64,000 nt of DNA from Pedobacter sp. MR2016-24. Its GTDB lineage: Bacteria > Bacteroidota > Bacteroidia > Sphingobacteriales > Sphingobacteriaceae. A program made the position numbers and the translations under genes. The notes under the pieces are model-generated. The model did no database searches. It was not told the DNA's origin and worked only from the letters and a program-made list of their open reading frames with translations. Each line of letters starts with the position of its first letter. Within the stretch, counting starts at the first letter, position 1. Shown in pieces: positions 43,968 through 52,203 of the stretch. The stretch covers positions 124,001 through 188,000 of the forward strand of contig NZ_JAPIVO010000006.1 in assembly GCF_026239655.1 (NCBI RefSeq). The letters are read 5' to 3'.

Positions 43968-44144
43968 GTATAATTATTTTATTGGGTTTGTAAAGAATAA
44001 CATTAACATGCTGTTAGCGTTTTGAGGATAAGTAAATTAGCGTAATTTAATGAAATTTGAACTCCTGACTATAAATTGAAAGTTGTCAGAATGTAAAACT
44101 TTCGCTAAATACGATTATTTTACTGACAAAATAAATAATAATGA

Positions 44145-44173
44145 TTGAAATTTAAAGTTGATTCCTATTTTTG
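44145..44173 (+). promoter_or_regulatory. Promoter for inositol-3-phosphate synthase
   Basis: TTG at 44145-44147 and TATTTTTG at 44166-44173 are separated by 18 bases. A leader of about 70 bases, AT-rich, follows to the ATG. Confidence 0.55.
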
Positions 44174-44245
44174 CGCAGGTTTACGATTGATTAACATTCT
44201 ATTAACTAATCCATCAGCCTAAAATAGAATAACCCTAATTTAATA

Positions 44246-45439
44246 ATGCAAAATCAAGAAAATAAAATCAGAGTAGCGATCCTGGGTGTTGGGAACTGCG
44301 CCAGCTCACTTGTACAGGGTGTAGAATACTACACAGAGTTCACTGATAAAACATCGGGCTTAATGGCTGATGACATTGGTGGATATAAAGCTGCAAACAT
44401 TGAATTTGTTTGTGGATTTGATGTAGATGAAAGAAAAATTGGTCAGCCTTTAAAAGATGCCATCTTTGCTAAACCGAACTGTACAATCGTCCTTAACGCA
44501 GCGATCAAAACAGAAGCTCCTGTTTACAGGTCACCTGTTATTGACGGGGTATCACCACAGATGAGTGCTTATCCTGAGGCCAACAGATTTGTGATCAAAG
44601 ATGAACTGAAAACTACAGATGTTCTGATCGATGGTGTTGATTATGACAAAAATCTGGTAACTACCCTGCGTGGTGAAATTATAGAACAACTGCGCAAACA
44701 TAATGTAGAAGTACTGATCAACTACCTGCCAGTAGGATCTCAGTTAGCTACAGAATTCTATGCAGAGATATGTATTGAACTGGGTATTTCCCTGGTGAAC
44801 TGTATTCCTGTATTTATTGCATCTGATCCTGTTTGGGAGCAGAAATTTATTAATGCGGGTATTCCTATTATTGGTGATGATATGCGCAGCCAGTTTGGTG
44901 CAAGTATTGTTTCCCAGATGTTGCAGGAACTTGCTTTTGAAAGAGGGCACCACGTAAAAGCACATATTCAAAGAAATGTGGGTGGAAATACCGACTTCCT
45001 GAATATGGAAGATAAAAACCGTCTGAAGTCTAAGAAAATCTCTAAGGAAAATGTAATCAGGGCACAAAATGATATCAGAGGCATCTCTACTGAGGACAGC
45101 TTCCTGCATGCAGGTCCTTCTGAATATATTTCATTTTACGGAGACAATAAAGTAGCCAACTTCCGTCTGGAATTAGAAGGTTTTATGGGCGCTCCTGTTA
45201 TTTTTGACGCACAACTGTCTGTACAGGATTCTCCGAACTCTGCAGGGGTAGTGATTGATGCGATCAGATATGTATATGTTGCGAGAGAATTAGGTCTTGT
45301 AGGTGCTTTAAGAGGACCTTCTGCTTCAACTCAAAAAACTCCGCCAGAGCAAATGATGTTCAGTGATGCCATCTATGAATGCCATTCACTAGCGAAACGT
45401 CAATTAACAGATTCTACAAAAAAACAATTGAAAAAATAA
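44246..45439 (+). CDS. Inositol-3-phosphate synthase
   Basis: The 397-residue NAD-dependent enzyme converts glucose-6-phosphate to inositol-3-phosphate. It begins with the Rossmann motif GVGNCASSLVQGVEYY and includes GVSPQMSAYPEANRFV, INYLPVGSQLATEFYAE, GDDMRSQFGAS, QRNVGGNTDFLNM and the signature DSPNSAGVVIDAIR. The length fits the prokaryotic type. No inositol phosphatase or phosphatidylinositol synthase gene is adjacent. In Bacteroidota the product can feed inositol (sphingo)lipids, which is the likely use here. It has its own promoter and a strong terminator. Confidence 0.94.
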   Translation: MQNQENKIRVAILGVGNCASSLVQGVEYYTEFTDKTSGLMADDIGGYKAANIEFVCGFDVDERKIGQPLKDAIFAKPNCTIVLNAAIKTEAPVYRSPVIDGVSPQMSAYPEANRFVIKDELKTTDVLIDGVDYDKNLVTTLRGEIIEQLRKHNVEVLINYLPVGSQLATEFYAEICIELGISLVNCIPVFIASDPVWEQKFINAGIPIIGDDMRSQFGASIVSQMLQELAFERGHHVKAHIQRNVGGNTDFLNMEDKNRLKSKKISKENVIRAQNDIRGISTEDSFLHAGPSEYISFYGDNKVANFRLELEGFMGAPVIFDAQLSVQDSPNSAGVVIDAIRYVYVARELGLVGALRGPSASTQKTPPEQMMFSDAIYECHSLAKRQLTDSTKKQLKK

Positions 45440-45459
45440 AGTAATTATTTTACTTACAG

Positions 45460-45496
45460 ACCACTACAGTTTAAATTCCTGTAGTGGTTTTTTTTT
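45460..45496 (+). terminator. Terminator after inositol-3-phosphate synthase
   Basis: ACCACTACAG and CTGTAGTGGT form a perfect 10-bp stem with a nine-base loop, followed by nine T residues. Confidence 0.93.
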
Positions 45497-45547
45497 GATC
45501 CGGCCATTTGGATTTCACGTATGGTATAGTAGCTATTGCCTAAACAA

Positions 45548-46954
45548 ATGATTAACAAACAGCAAACACCTTTAATGGAGTGGGGTAAGGACTGGCATGA
45601 AATTTTTCAGCTCAGTCCCCAGCCTATGTGGGTGTATCATCTGGACACTCTTAAGTTTATTGATGTAAACCAGGCTGCTTTGGCACATTATGGTTACTCC
45701 TATGAGGAATTTTTAGGACTTACTATCTTTGAACTGAGTTTAAAGGAGGACATTGATCTTTTCAGATTTGCAGTACCTTATATTAAAACGTTTAAGCGTA
45801 ATGATGCCAATGAGATTTACAGGCATGTAAAAAAGAACGGCGAAGTCATCCACGTTAAAATAAGCAGCAACCTCATTACTTCAATGCAGGGAAAAGCGGC
45901 ACTGATCACGGTCACCGATATTACGGCAATTATCAGGTCAGAACAGGAATTAGAGAAATCAAGGGAAGAACTGCAGAAGAGCGAAAAGCGATTCAAAGCT
46001 TTAGTGCAGGAAGGATCAGATCTGATCGCCGTGATTGATTCAGAAGGCTATTATACATTTGTCAGTGAAAGTTTTAAATCGATTCTGGGTTTTTTACCGG
46101 CTGATTTTATTGGTAAAAGTGCTTTTGAATTTATTCATACTGATGACAGGAAACGTGTGCTGGCCACCCTCTCTTCCATAACGGAGAAAAAAAGAGTCAC
46201 ATTTGAGCCTTTCAGGTTTATCAATAGCAATAATGAATGGAGGTGGATTGCGACTACGGCGACCGACTTAACAGATGATCCCGCAGTCGCCGGCATAGTG
46301 ACGAACTCTACAGACATTACTGAGTCGGTTATTAAAAGAGATCAGCTCCGTTTAAGTAACGAGCGCTACAGGCTGGCATTAAAAGCAGCGGATGAGGCTA
46401 TCTGCGACTGGGATATAGAGAATGATACCACTGACTGGGGGAGTGGCTTCTATGAAATATTTGGCTATGATCTGGCCGTTTACAGTAATACGATCTGGTC
46501 CGATAATATTTATCCGGAAGACAGGGCCGGGGTACTGCAGGAAATGCAGCAGGTGATCGCAGATCCGCACAGGGATATCCTGTATTCGGAATGCCGTTTT
46601 ATGAAAGCAAACGGGGAAGTCATCAATTTGCAGTTCAGGATGTTGTTTTTAAGAAATGAACAAGGGAAAGCTATCAGGGCTGTCGCTTCCTTCAGAGATA
46701 TCACTGTGATAAAACAAACCCTGTATCAGGTACAAAGTCAGAATGAACGCCTGAAAGATATTGCCTGGGCACAGTCGCATACCGTCCGTGCCCCGCTGGC
46801 AAGGATTATGGGGTTAATAGAACTACTCAAAACAGAGGGCTCACCCTGCAACTATCAAAATGAACTGATGGAATATCTTTGTGTTTCTGCGGCTGAGCTT
46901 GATGAGGTCATCAGAGAGATTGTCCGCAAAACGGAAGCCCTGAAAATTAAATGA
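45548..46954 (+). CDS. Triple-PAS sensor protein ending after the dimerisation helices
   Basis: The protein, about 468 residues, has three PAS domains: FQLSPQPMWVYHLDTLKFI near the start, LIAVIDSEGYYTFVSESFK in the middle, and AICDWDIENDTTDWG later. A coiled linker (YQVQSQNERLKDIAWAQ) leads to a HisKA-like helix with the His in QSHTVRAPLARIMGL. It ends at IVRKTEALKIK and has no ATPase domain. I chose ATG at 45548; a TTG four codons earlier is possible. It is soluble and probably senses small ligands or redox state. The architecture matches the GAF-PAS protein 2 kb upstream. Confidence 0.85.
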   Translation: MINKQQTPLMEWGKDWHEIFQLSPQPMWVYHLDTLKFIDVNQAALAHYGYSYEEFLGLTIFELSLKEDIDLFRFAVPYIKTFKRNDANEIYRHVKKNGEVIHVKISSNLITSMQGKAALITVTDITAIIRSEQELEKSREELQKSEKRFKALVQEGSDLIAVIDSEGYYTFVSESFKSILGFLPADFIGKSAFEFIHTDDRKRVLATLSSITEKKRVTFEPFRFINSNNEWRWIATTATDLTDDPAVAGIVTNSTDITESVIKRDQLRLSNERYRLALKAADEAICDWDIENDTTDWGSGFYEIFGYDLAVYSNTIWSDNIYPEDRAGVLQEMQQVIADPHRDILYSECRFMKANGEVINLQFRMLFLRNEQGKAIRAVASFRDITVIKQTLYQVQSQNERLKDIAWAQSHTVRAPLARIMGLIELLKTEGSPCNYQNELMEYLCVSAAELDEVIREIVRKTEALKIK

Positions 46955-46958
46955 TCCG

Positions 46959-47663
46959 TCAATAGGCGTTAATATGTCCCCTCAGCACCTGTGATACAGT
47001 CCGCAGAATGATTTTAATGTCGAGGTAAACCGACCAGTTTTCCAGGTACCATATATCGTGCTCCACTCTTTTTTCCATCGCATCCGTCTGCAGGGTTTCT
47101 CCACGGTAACCATTAATCTGTGCCCATCCGGTGATGCCTGGTTTTGAGTAATGTCTCACCATATAGTTTTTGATGACATACCTGTATTGTTCTGTATGTT
47201 TAAGCATATGTGGTCTGGGCCCTACCACGCTCATATTTCCAATAAGTACATTGATGAACTGCGGGAATTCATCGAGGCTTGTCCGGCGTAAAAACCTGCC
47301 CAGTCCGGTAATCCTGTCATCATTCCGGCTGGCCTGTTTATGGTGGCTGTCGTCGTTCACGCGCATGCTCCGGAATTTATAACACCAGAAACTTTTATTA
47401 TCTCTCCCGCTGCGGTGCTGCTTAAAAATTACCGGGCCCCTGCTGTCCAGCCTGATCAGTAACGCAATCAGCGGATATAACCAGCTAAGTATAAATAACA
47501 GGACAAGGCAGCTGAATACCACATCAAAAGAGCGTTTGACATAGCGGTTAAAACGCTCTTCCTGCGGATAGGCCGATTTCAGCCGGATGACAGTTACTTC
47601 AGGTGGTTTTTGAACCCCGGTAAAAATATTGAGCCTTTCGGCGATTTTGTCTGCTTGTTTCAT
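46959..47663 (-). CDS. Initiating sugar-phosphate transferase (WcaJ/WbaP C-terminal type)
   Basis: The 234-residue enzyme moves a sugar-1-phosphate from a nucleotide sugar to undecaprenyl phosphate, the first step of repeat-unit assembly. It has a cytoplasmic lead, one membrane-associated helix (SFDVVFSCLVLLFILSWLYPL) and the catalytic core: KQHRSGRDNKSFWCYKFRSM, RRTSLDEFPQFINVL, GPRPHM and KPGITGWAQINGYRGE. The large N-terminal domain of WcaJ is absent, making it a minimal monotopic type. It is the last gene of the operon and is convergent with the PAS gene, four bases apart. Confidence 0.92.
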   Translation of the reverse strand: MKQADKIAERLNIFTGVQKPPEVTVIRLKSAYPQEERFNRYVKRSFDVVFSCLVLLFILSWLYPLIALLIRLDSRGPVIFKQHRSGRDNKSFWCYKFRSMRVNDDSHHKQASRNDDRITGLGRFLRRTSLDEFPQFINVLIGNMSVVGPRPHMLKHTEQYRYVIKNYMVRHYSKPGITGWAQINGYRGETLQTDAMEKRVEHDIWYLENWSVYLDIKIILRTVSQVLRGHINAY

Positions 47664-47666
47664 GAA

Positions 47667-48938
47667 TTAAGATATTAGGGTGGCTAAAGCAGGTTCTTCC
47701 ACACGTTCCATCAGGCCTTGTAAAATATTGTTCTTGTTGAGGAAGGTTTCTGCATACTTTCGGCCGTTGATATTCGCATCAGAATAATCAGCTGTACAGC
47801 AGTCGAGTATGCTTTCCAGGAGTAATTGCTCATTTTCGCAATCAATCACTACACCCATTTTATTTTCATTAATTACCGCATGCAGGGTTGTGCCCGGCTC
47901 GGCAGTGACTAAAGCAAGTCCGCCGGCCGACCAGATCGCGGTAAGTTTAGAGGGCATCATGAGATCGCAGGCACTCTTTTTCTGCAACACCAGGTGAACA
48001 TCTGTCATATTCAGGAGCGCATTAAATGCATTAAGGGGTTGTGTAGGTATAAAAATCAGGTTCTTCAATTGATGATCGGCTGCAAGTTTAAGCAGCCTGT
48101 CCTTATAAGGTCCATTACCACAAATCACAAACCTGATCGAATTATGGTGTTCGAGGTTTTTGGCAATGGAGATCAGACTTTCCAGTCCCTGTTTTTCACC
48201 AATACTACCAGAATACAATACAATCTTATCCTCAGGCGCAAAGCCCCACTGCTTTTTAAGCTCATCCCGGCCAATCAGTAATGGATAGAACAATTTTGTA
48301 TCTACCCAGTTAGGAAAAAGTATCACCTCCTTGTTTGTTTTTTTAGCCACTTTATGCAGCATTCCTGAAGAGATGGTACTGACATAGTTGGCGCGGTCAA
48401 TGATATAACTTTCCATCGCAAAAAGTACCCTGAAGGCTGATTGTGTTTTTAATACTTTCAGGTCCCTCGCCGCCTCAATTTGCAGGTCATGGATGTGGTA
48501 AACAATTTTGCCCCCCTTAAAGAAGCGGTACATCAGGGCCAGGAAACCCAGGTGAAAAGGTGGTGCCATACAAAAAATCTGGTGATGACCAGGTTTAAAG
48601 AGCAGGTAAACCGTCATGAAAAAAGCGGAGATCAAAAAACTCGCATCATGTATAATTCTTCTTAATCCGGTGGGTTTTTTTGGTACATATAAAGGACATC
48701 GGTAAACATTCAGCTGACCATCTCTCCATATTTCTTTCTTATAAAAACGTCCCGTATAAGGTCTTTGGATCTTCCAGTTTGGATAATATGGGAATGAAGT
48801 GAGTACTGTGCATTCGTACCCGCTATCCACCAGCCAGTCAGCCATTTCGCCGGTATATTTCCCTATACCAGTAAGTTCAGGGGCAAAGTTAATGCCCATT
48901 ACCAGAACTCTTTTTTGATGAGTAGAATTTTGTGTCAT
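47667..48938 (-). CDS. WcaI-type glycosyltransferase (GT4)
   Basis: From the ATG at 48938 the 423-residue protein begins with VLVMGINFAPELTGIGKYTGEMADWL, the WcaI hallmark. It has IVLYSGSIGEKQGLESLI and a donor-site segment, DLMMPSKLTAIWSAGGLALV. WcaI adds a fucosyl residue in colanic acid synthesis; here donor and acceptor are unknown. The start was moved 16 codons inside a longer frame that crosses an intergenic hairpin. It lies three bases before the initiating transferase. Confidence 0.88.
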   Translation of the reverse strand: MTQNSTHQKRVLVMGINFAPELTGIGKYTGEMADWLVDSGYECTVLTSFPYYPNWKIQRPYTGRFYKKEIWRDGQLNVYRCPLYVPKKPTGLRRIIHDASFLISAFFMTVYLLFKPGHHQIFCMAPPFHLGFLALMYRFFKGGKIVYHIHDLQIEAARDLKVLKTQSAFRVLFAMESYIIDRANYVSTISSGMLHKVAKKTNKEVILFPNWVDTKLFYPLLIGRDELKKQWGFAPEDKIVLYSGSIGEKQGLESLISIAKNLEHHNSIRFVICGNGPYKDRLLKLAADHQLKNLIFIPTQPLNAFNALLNMTDVHLVLQKKSACDLMMPSKLTAIWSAGGLALVTAEPGTTLHAVINENKMGVVIDCENEQLLLESILDCCTADYSDANINGRKYAETFLNKNNILQGLMERVEEPALATLIS

Positions 48939-48979
48939 TATAGCGTTTTTTAGTTTTTTTTGGCAATAGCAGTCCCTGT

Positions 48980-48995
48980 CCGCCATTTCTGGCGG
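48980..48995 (-). repeat. GC-rich hairpin with GAAA loop inside the polysaccharide operon
   Basis: On the minus strand CCGCCA-GAAA-TGGCGG forms a perfect six-bp stem with a GNRA-class tetraloop. No T run follows, so it is not a normal terminator. It lies in the 88-base gap between the methyltransferase and WcaI-like genes. Confidence 0.45.
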
Positions 48996-49026
48996 TCCGG
49001 ATATTAAAAAGAAAGGTTAAAGGAGA

Positions 49027-50277
49027 CTAGGTAATTATGGTAAGTATGTCTTCAATAACGGATAATGCAGGAATAGCAGTGACGAACTTAGCATGCCATC
49101 TTTTTGCGTAACTCAGGTGCTCCATGATCTCTGTTTTCAGGTTCCATGGAAGAATGATGATATAGTCCGGCTCCTCCTTCAGTAGAACCGATTCTTCAAC
49201 TACCGGAATATGACTTGCAGGAAGCCACATGTTTTGTTTATGCGGACTGGCATCAACTACAAAGGATACGCTGTCTTCATGAACATCACAGTAATTCAGG
49301 AATGTATTTCCTTTTGCTGCCGCACCGTATCCGGCAATTTTTTTACCGGCCAGTTTTTCCCTGTGCAGAAAATCAGTAAAATCTTCCCTGATCTTCTCCA
49401 CCTTTTCCTGGAAATTCTGGTAATAGGCAATTGTATTCATACCCTTACCGATTTCTTTGTCGAGCAGGGCAGCTACATTTGGCGAGATCTCCTTTGTTGC
49501 ATCTTCAGCATGTTTGGCATAGATTCTCAAGGAACCGCCGTGCGTAGGAATTTCATCCACATCAAATAATGCCAGTCCCTGTGCAGCGAAAATCTGTTTC
49601 ACCGTGTAAAAAGACAGATAAGAAAAATGCTCATGGTAAATGGTGTCAAACTGATTGTTCTGCACCAGCTGCATCAGGTGCGGAAATTCCATGGTGATGA
49701 TCCCTGTACTGCTTAGGATCAATTTCATTCCCTTTACAAAATCAACAATATCCGGTACATGTGCCAGCACATTATTCCCGATCAGTAAATCTGCCTTTAT
49801 GCCATCCTGCACCAGTGTGGCGGCTAACTTTGTTCCAAAGAATTCGGTAATGGTCTCTATGCCTTTTGCGCGCGCAATTGCTGCAGTATTTGCCGTGGGT
49901 TCAATGCCAAGCACGGGAATTTGCTGCTCCTTAAAATATTGCAGCAGATAACCATCATTGGAGGCCACTTCAACTACCTTCGAATCTGCATTAAATCCGA
50001 ATCTGTCCACCATCGCATAGGTATAATCCCGTGCATGCTGCAGCCAGCTGGTGGAAAAAGAAGAGAAGTATACATAGTGGTCGTCAAAGATGGTATCGCA
50101 TTTTTTATATTCCGCAATCTGTGTTAAAAAACACGCGCGGCAAGTATAGACCTTAAGCGGATATACCGCCTCAGGCTGATCGAGCTGCTCATGGGTAAGA
50201 AACGAATTCGCAGCGGGCGAACTGTTCAGATCAATAAAAACATCAGTCAGTTCTGATGCGCAAAACCTGCATTCCAT
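49027..50277 (-). CDS. Sugar C-methyltransferase (TylC3/TcaB9 type)
   Basis: The 416-residue protein has the three-part layout of sugar C-3 methyltransferases. An N-terminal zinc site has C3, C6, C46 and C49. A SAM-binding Rossmann domain contains EVASNDGYLLQYF at 103-115. A C-terminal domain has GYGAAAKGNTFLNY. The catalytic motif YHEHFSYLS at 214-222 carries the Glu/His pair that acts as base in TcaB9. The expected substrate is a nucleotide-linked keto-sugar. It is the last of a five-gene nucleotide-sugar module and should add a methyl branch; sugar identity is unknown. Confidence 0.88.
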   Translation of the reverse strand: MECRFCASELTDVFIDLNSSPAANSFLTHEQLDQPEAVYPLKVYTCRACFLTQIAEYKKCDTIFDDHYVYFSSFSTSWLQHARDYTYAMVDRFGFNADSKVVEVASNDGYLLQYFKEQQIPVLGIEPTANTAAIARAKGIETITEFFGTKLAATLVQDGIKADLLIGNNVLAHVPDIVDFVKGMKLILSSTGIITMEFPHLMQLVQNNQFDTIYHEHFSYLSFYTVKQIFAAQGLALFDVDEIPTHGGSLRIYAKHAEDATKEISPNVAALLDKEIGKGMNTIAYYQNFQEKVEKIREDFTDFLHREKLAGKKIAGYGAAAKGNTFLNYCDVHEDSVSFVVDASPHKQNMWLPASHIPVVEESVLLKEEPDYIIILPWNLKTEIMEHLSYAKRWHAKFVTAIPALSVIEDILTIIT

Positions 50278-50295
50278 TTCATTTTTATTAAAGCG

Positions 50296-51606
50296 TTAAA
50301 TGACAAGACTATTTTTTAAATTGAAATATTCCACCTGTTCCCTGCGCAGTTGATCTACCAGCCTGCCATCGGGTAAAATCACATCATCATAGGTCAGCAC
50401 CTGGTCTTTTGGGATGTCGTGCCGCAGGATACAGTTCTCCGCGATGCCAATCGGCAATAGGTTTTCTGCGGTGCTGGTCTCTATGTTTTCACACAGGCCA
50501 TAGGTCATATAATGACCGATACCATCGATTACACTGCCTGCCTTCAAATCTGTTTTTGCGGCAGCAACAACTTCCACACAGGGCTTGTCAAGCGGAGTTA
50601 AGGCCGCATCATGGAACAGTGCTGCCCGGGCTACCGTGTTGGGCACTTCCAGGTGGCAGAGATGGTAGGGCGTATAGAAAAGATAAAAAGGACCGGTGCC
50701 CAATTTATACAGGTTCAGGTAATGTTGCTGTACAGGATGATCCGAGGTGGCCAGCACAAATACACCCGGACCAGGTTCGGCACCCACTATATAATCCACT
50801 ATTCCCGGACCATTCAGCAGTTCTTCGGCAGGAAACATACTGATGGCATCTTTGAGTTGCAAGCCCGGGGCATCAGGACCTATCATACCTCTTTTTGCCA
50901 CGCGCATTCCTGTTCCATTGGCAATAATGGCCTGTTCAAAGGAGATTTTGCTGCCATCAGCAAAGGAAGATACCATCGCAGGTTTCTGGCCCCATTTCAT
51001 CGCAAAACCTTCCTGCGTTGTAGGGTTACGGTAGGGATCATGCAGCCCTTTCATATTGCCGCATAAAACAGGTTTCAGACCCATAGATTTGACAAAGCGG
51101 TAAAGGTTCATCGTTACGCCCGGCTGGTCGCCGTCAGAATTGGTCAGTACAACTCCTGCTTCTTCGGCATATTTCTTCAGTATCGGGCCAACGGTGCCAT
51201 CCAGTTCCGCATTCATCAACACCACATGTTTGCTATTTTCAATAGCTGCCAGCGTTACTTCGGCGCCAAATTCAATGGCTCCTGTCACTTCAATTACCAC
51301 GTCAATTCCTGCAGCACGGCAAACCAGAAAAGGGTCGTTAGTGACTGAATAACGTTTATGCCTGATATTCTCCTCCAATTGTTCGATGGTCGTTACTTCC
51401 TGGAAATCTGCTATCCCGGCATCCTCATAAGCCAGCCTGGCTTTCTGCAGCCGGCGGTTGGAGATAGCGACCAGTTCCATGCCCGGCGTAAAGCTGCAGA
51501 TCTGCAGGGCAATGGCCTTGCCCATAAATCCGGCACCTATCATGGCTACTCTGATTGGGGTATTTGCTGCTTCCAGCTGAGCTAATGCAGTATCTATTAT
51601 GATCAT
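50296..51606 (-). CDS. COG4091-type oxidoreductase (homoserine dehydrogenase-like NAD domain plus SAF domain)
   Basis: The 436-residue protein has an N-terminal NAD(P) site, IRVAMIGAGFMGKAIALQI at 18-36. Segments DVVIEVTGAIEFGAE and SDGDQPGV resemble the dehydrogenase part of predicted homoserine dehydrogenases. A SAF-like C-terminal domain (about 340-430) contains LPIGIAENCILRHDIPKDQVLTYDDV. It lies between the C-methyltransferase and RmlC-like genes, so a sugar or branched-chain substrate is more likely than homoserine. No specific reaction is established to my knowledge; it could reduce or rearrange the methylated keto-sugar. Confidence 0.75.
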   Translation of the reverse strand: MIIIDTALAQLEAANTPIRVAMIGAGFMGKAIALQICSFTPGMELVAISNRRLQKARLAYEDAGIADFQEVTTIEQLEENIRHKRYSVTNDPFLVCRAAGIDVVIEVTGAIEFGAEVTLAAIENSKHVVLMNAELDGTVGPILKKYAEEAGVVLTNSDGDQPGVTMNLYRFVKSMGLKPVLCGNMKGLHDPYRNPTTQEGFAMKWGQKPAMVSSFADGSKISFEQAIIANGTGMRVAKRGMIGPDAPGLQLKDAISMFPAEELLNGPGIVDYIVGAEPGPGVFVLATSDHPVQQHYLNLYKLGTGPFYLFYTPYHLCHLEVPNTVARAALFHDAALTPLDKPCVEVVAAAKTDLKAGSVIDGIGHYMTYGLCENIETSTAENLLPIGIAENCILRHDIPKDQVLTYDDVILPDGRLVDQLRREQVEYFNLKNSLVI

Positions 51607-51637
51607 ATTCGTAAAAGATTAAAAGGTTGGAAAAAGG

Positions 51638-52192
51638 CTATTTATTGATGTCTGCTGATAACTGTTCAGCGAAAGTCGGGTGTGCACGGTCTTTGTCAGA
51701 AATCACCTGCGGCTGGATGGGCCATTGGATATTAAAAGCAGGATCATTCCAGAGAAAGCCCTGTTCAGCGGATGGGGTATAAAATTCTGTTACCTGATAG
51801 CTCACGTCAGTATCATCTTCCAGTGTGATAAACCCATGTGCAAAACCCTCAGGGATATAGAGCATCGTAAAATTTTCTGCAGTTAATTCTATACCGAACC
51901 ATTGTCTGTAGGTCTCAGATTCTCCGCGCAAATCTACAATCACATCAAAAATTGCCCCTTTTGTACAACGGACCAATTTTGTTTCTCCAAATGGGGCATT
52001 TTGCATATGCATGCCCCGCAGGGTGCCCTTTCGATAATTATGACTCAGATTGGCCTGTACTGCATTGGTATTTAAACCATAAGCTTCAAATTCATTTTTG
52101 CAGTAAGAGCGGGCAAAAAAGCCACGGTCATCCGTCAGGCGTTTCAGTTCAATAACATAGGCGCCCTTTAAAGGTGTTTCTTGAAAATTCAT
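51638..52192 (-). CDS. rfbC: dTDP-4-dehydrorhamnose 3,5-epimerase-like protein
   Basis: The 184-residue cupin matches RmlC/RfbC. It starts with ETPLKGAYVIELKRLTDDRGFF, has the catalytic His in GMHMQ, KLVRCTKGAIFDVIVDLR, the second His in IPEGFAHGF and a late Tyr in VTEFYTP, with WNDPAFNIQWP. The family epimerises 4-keto sugars at C3 and/or C5. GMHMQ replaces the commoner GLHYQ. Its place in a CDP-sugar module suggests a CDP-keto-sugar substrate, possibly differing from dTDP-rhamnose synthesis; rfbB and rfbD are not nearby. Confidence 0.85.
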   Translation of the reverse strand: MNFQETPLKGAYVIELKRLTDDRGFFARSYCKNEFEAYGLNTNAVQANLSHNYRKGTLRGMHMQNAPFGETKLVRCTKGAIFDVIVDLRGESETYRQWFGIELTAENFTMLYIPEGFAHGFITLEDDTDVSYQVTEFYTPSAEQGFLWNDPAFNIQWPIQPQVISDKDRAHPTFAEQLSADINK

Positions 52193-52203
52193 AACTGTAA
52201 AAT

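Noticed and set aside
50409..51066. Long open frames antisense to the COG4091 oxidoreductase gene.
   Set aside because: Their translations are Arg/Cys/His-rich and low in family resemblance, as expected for the opposite strand of a coding region.
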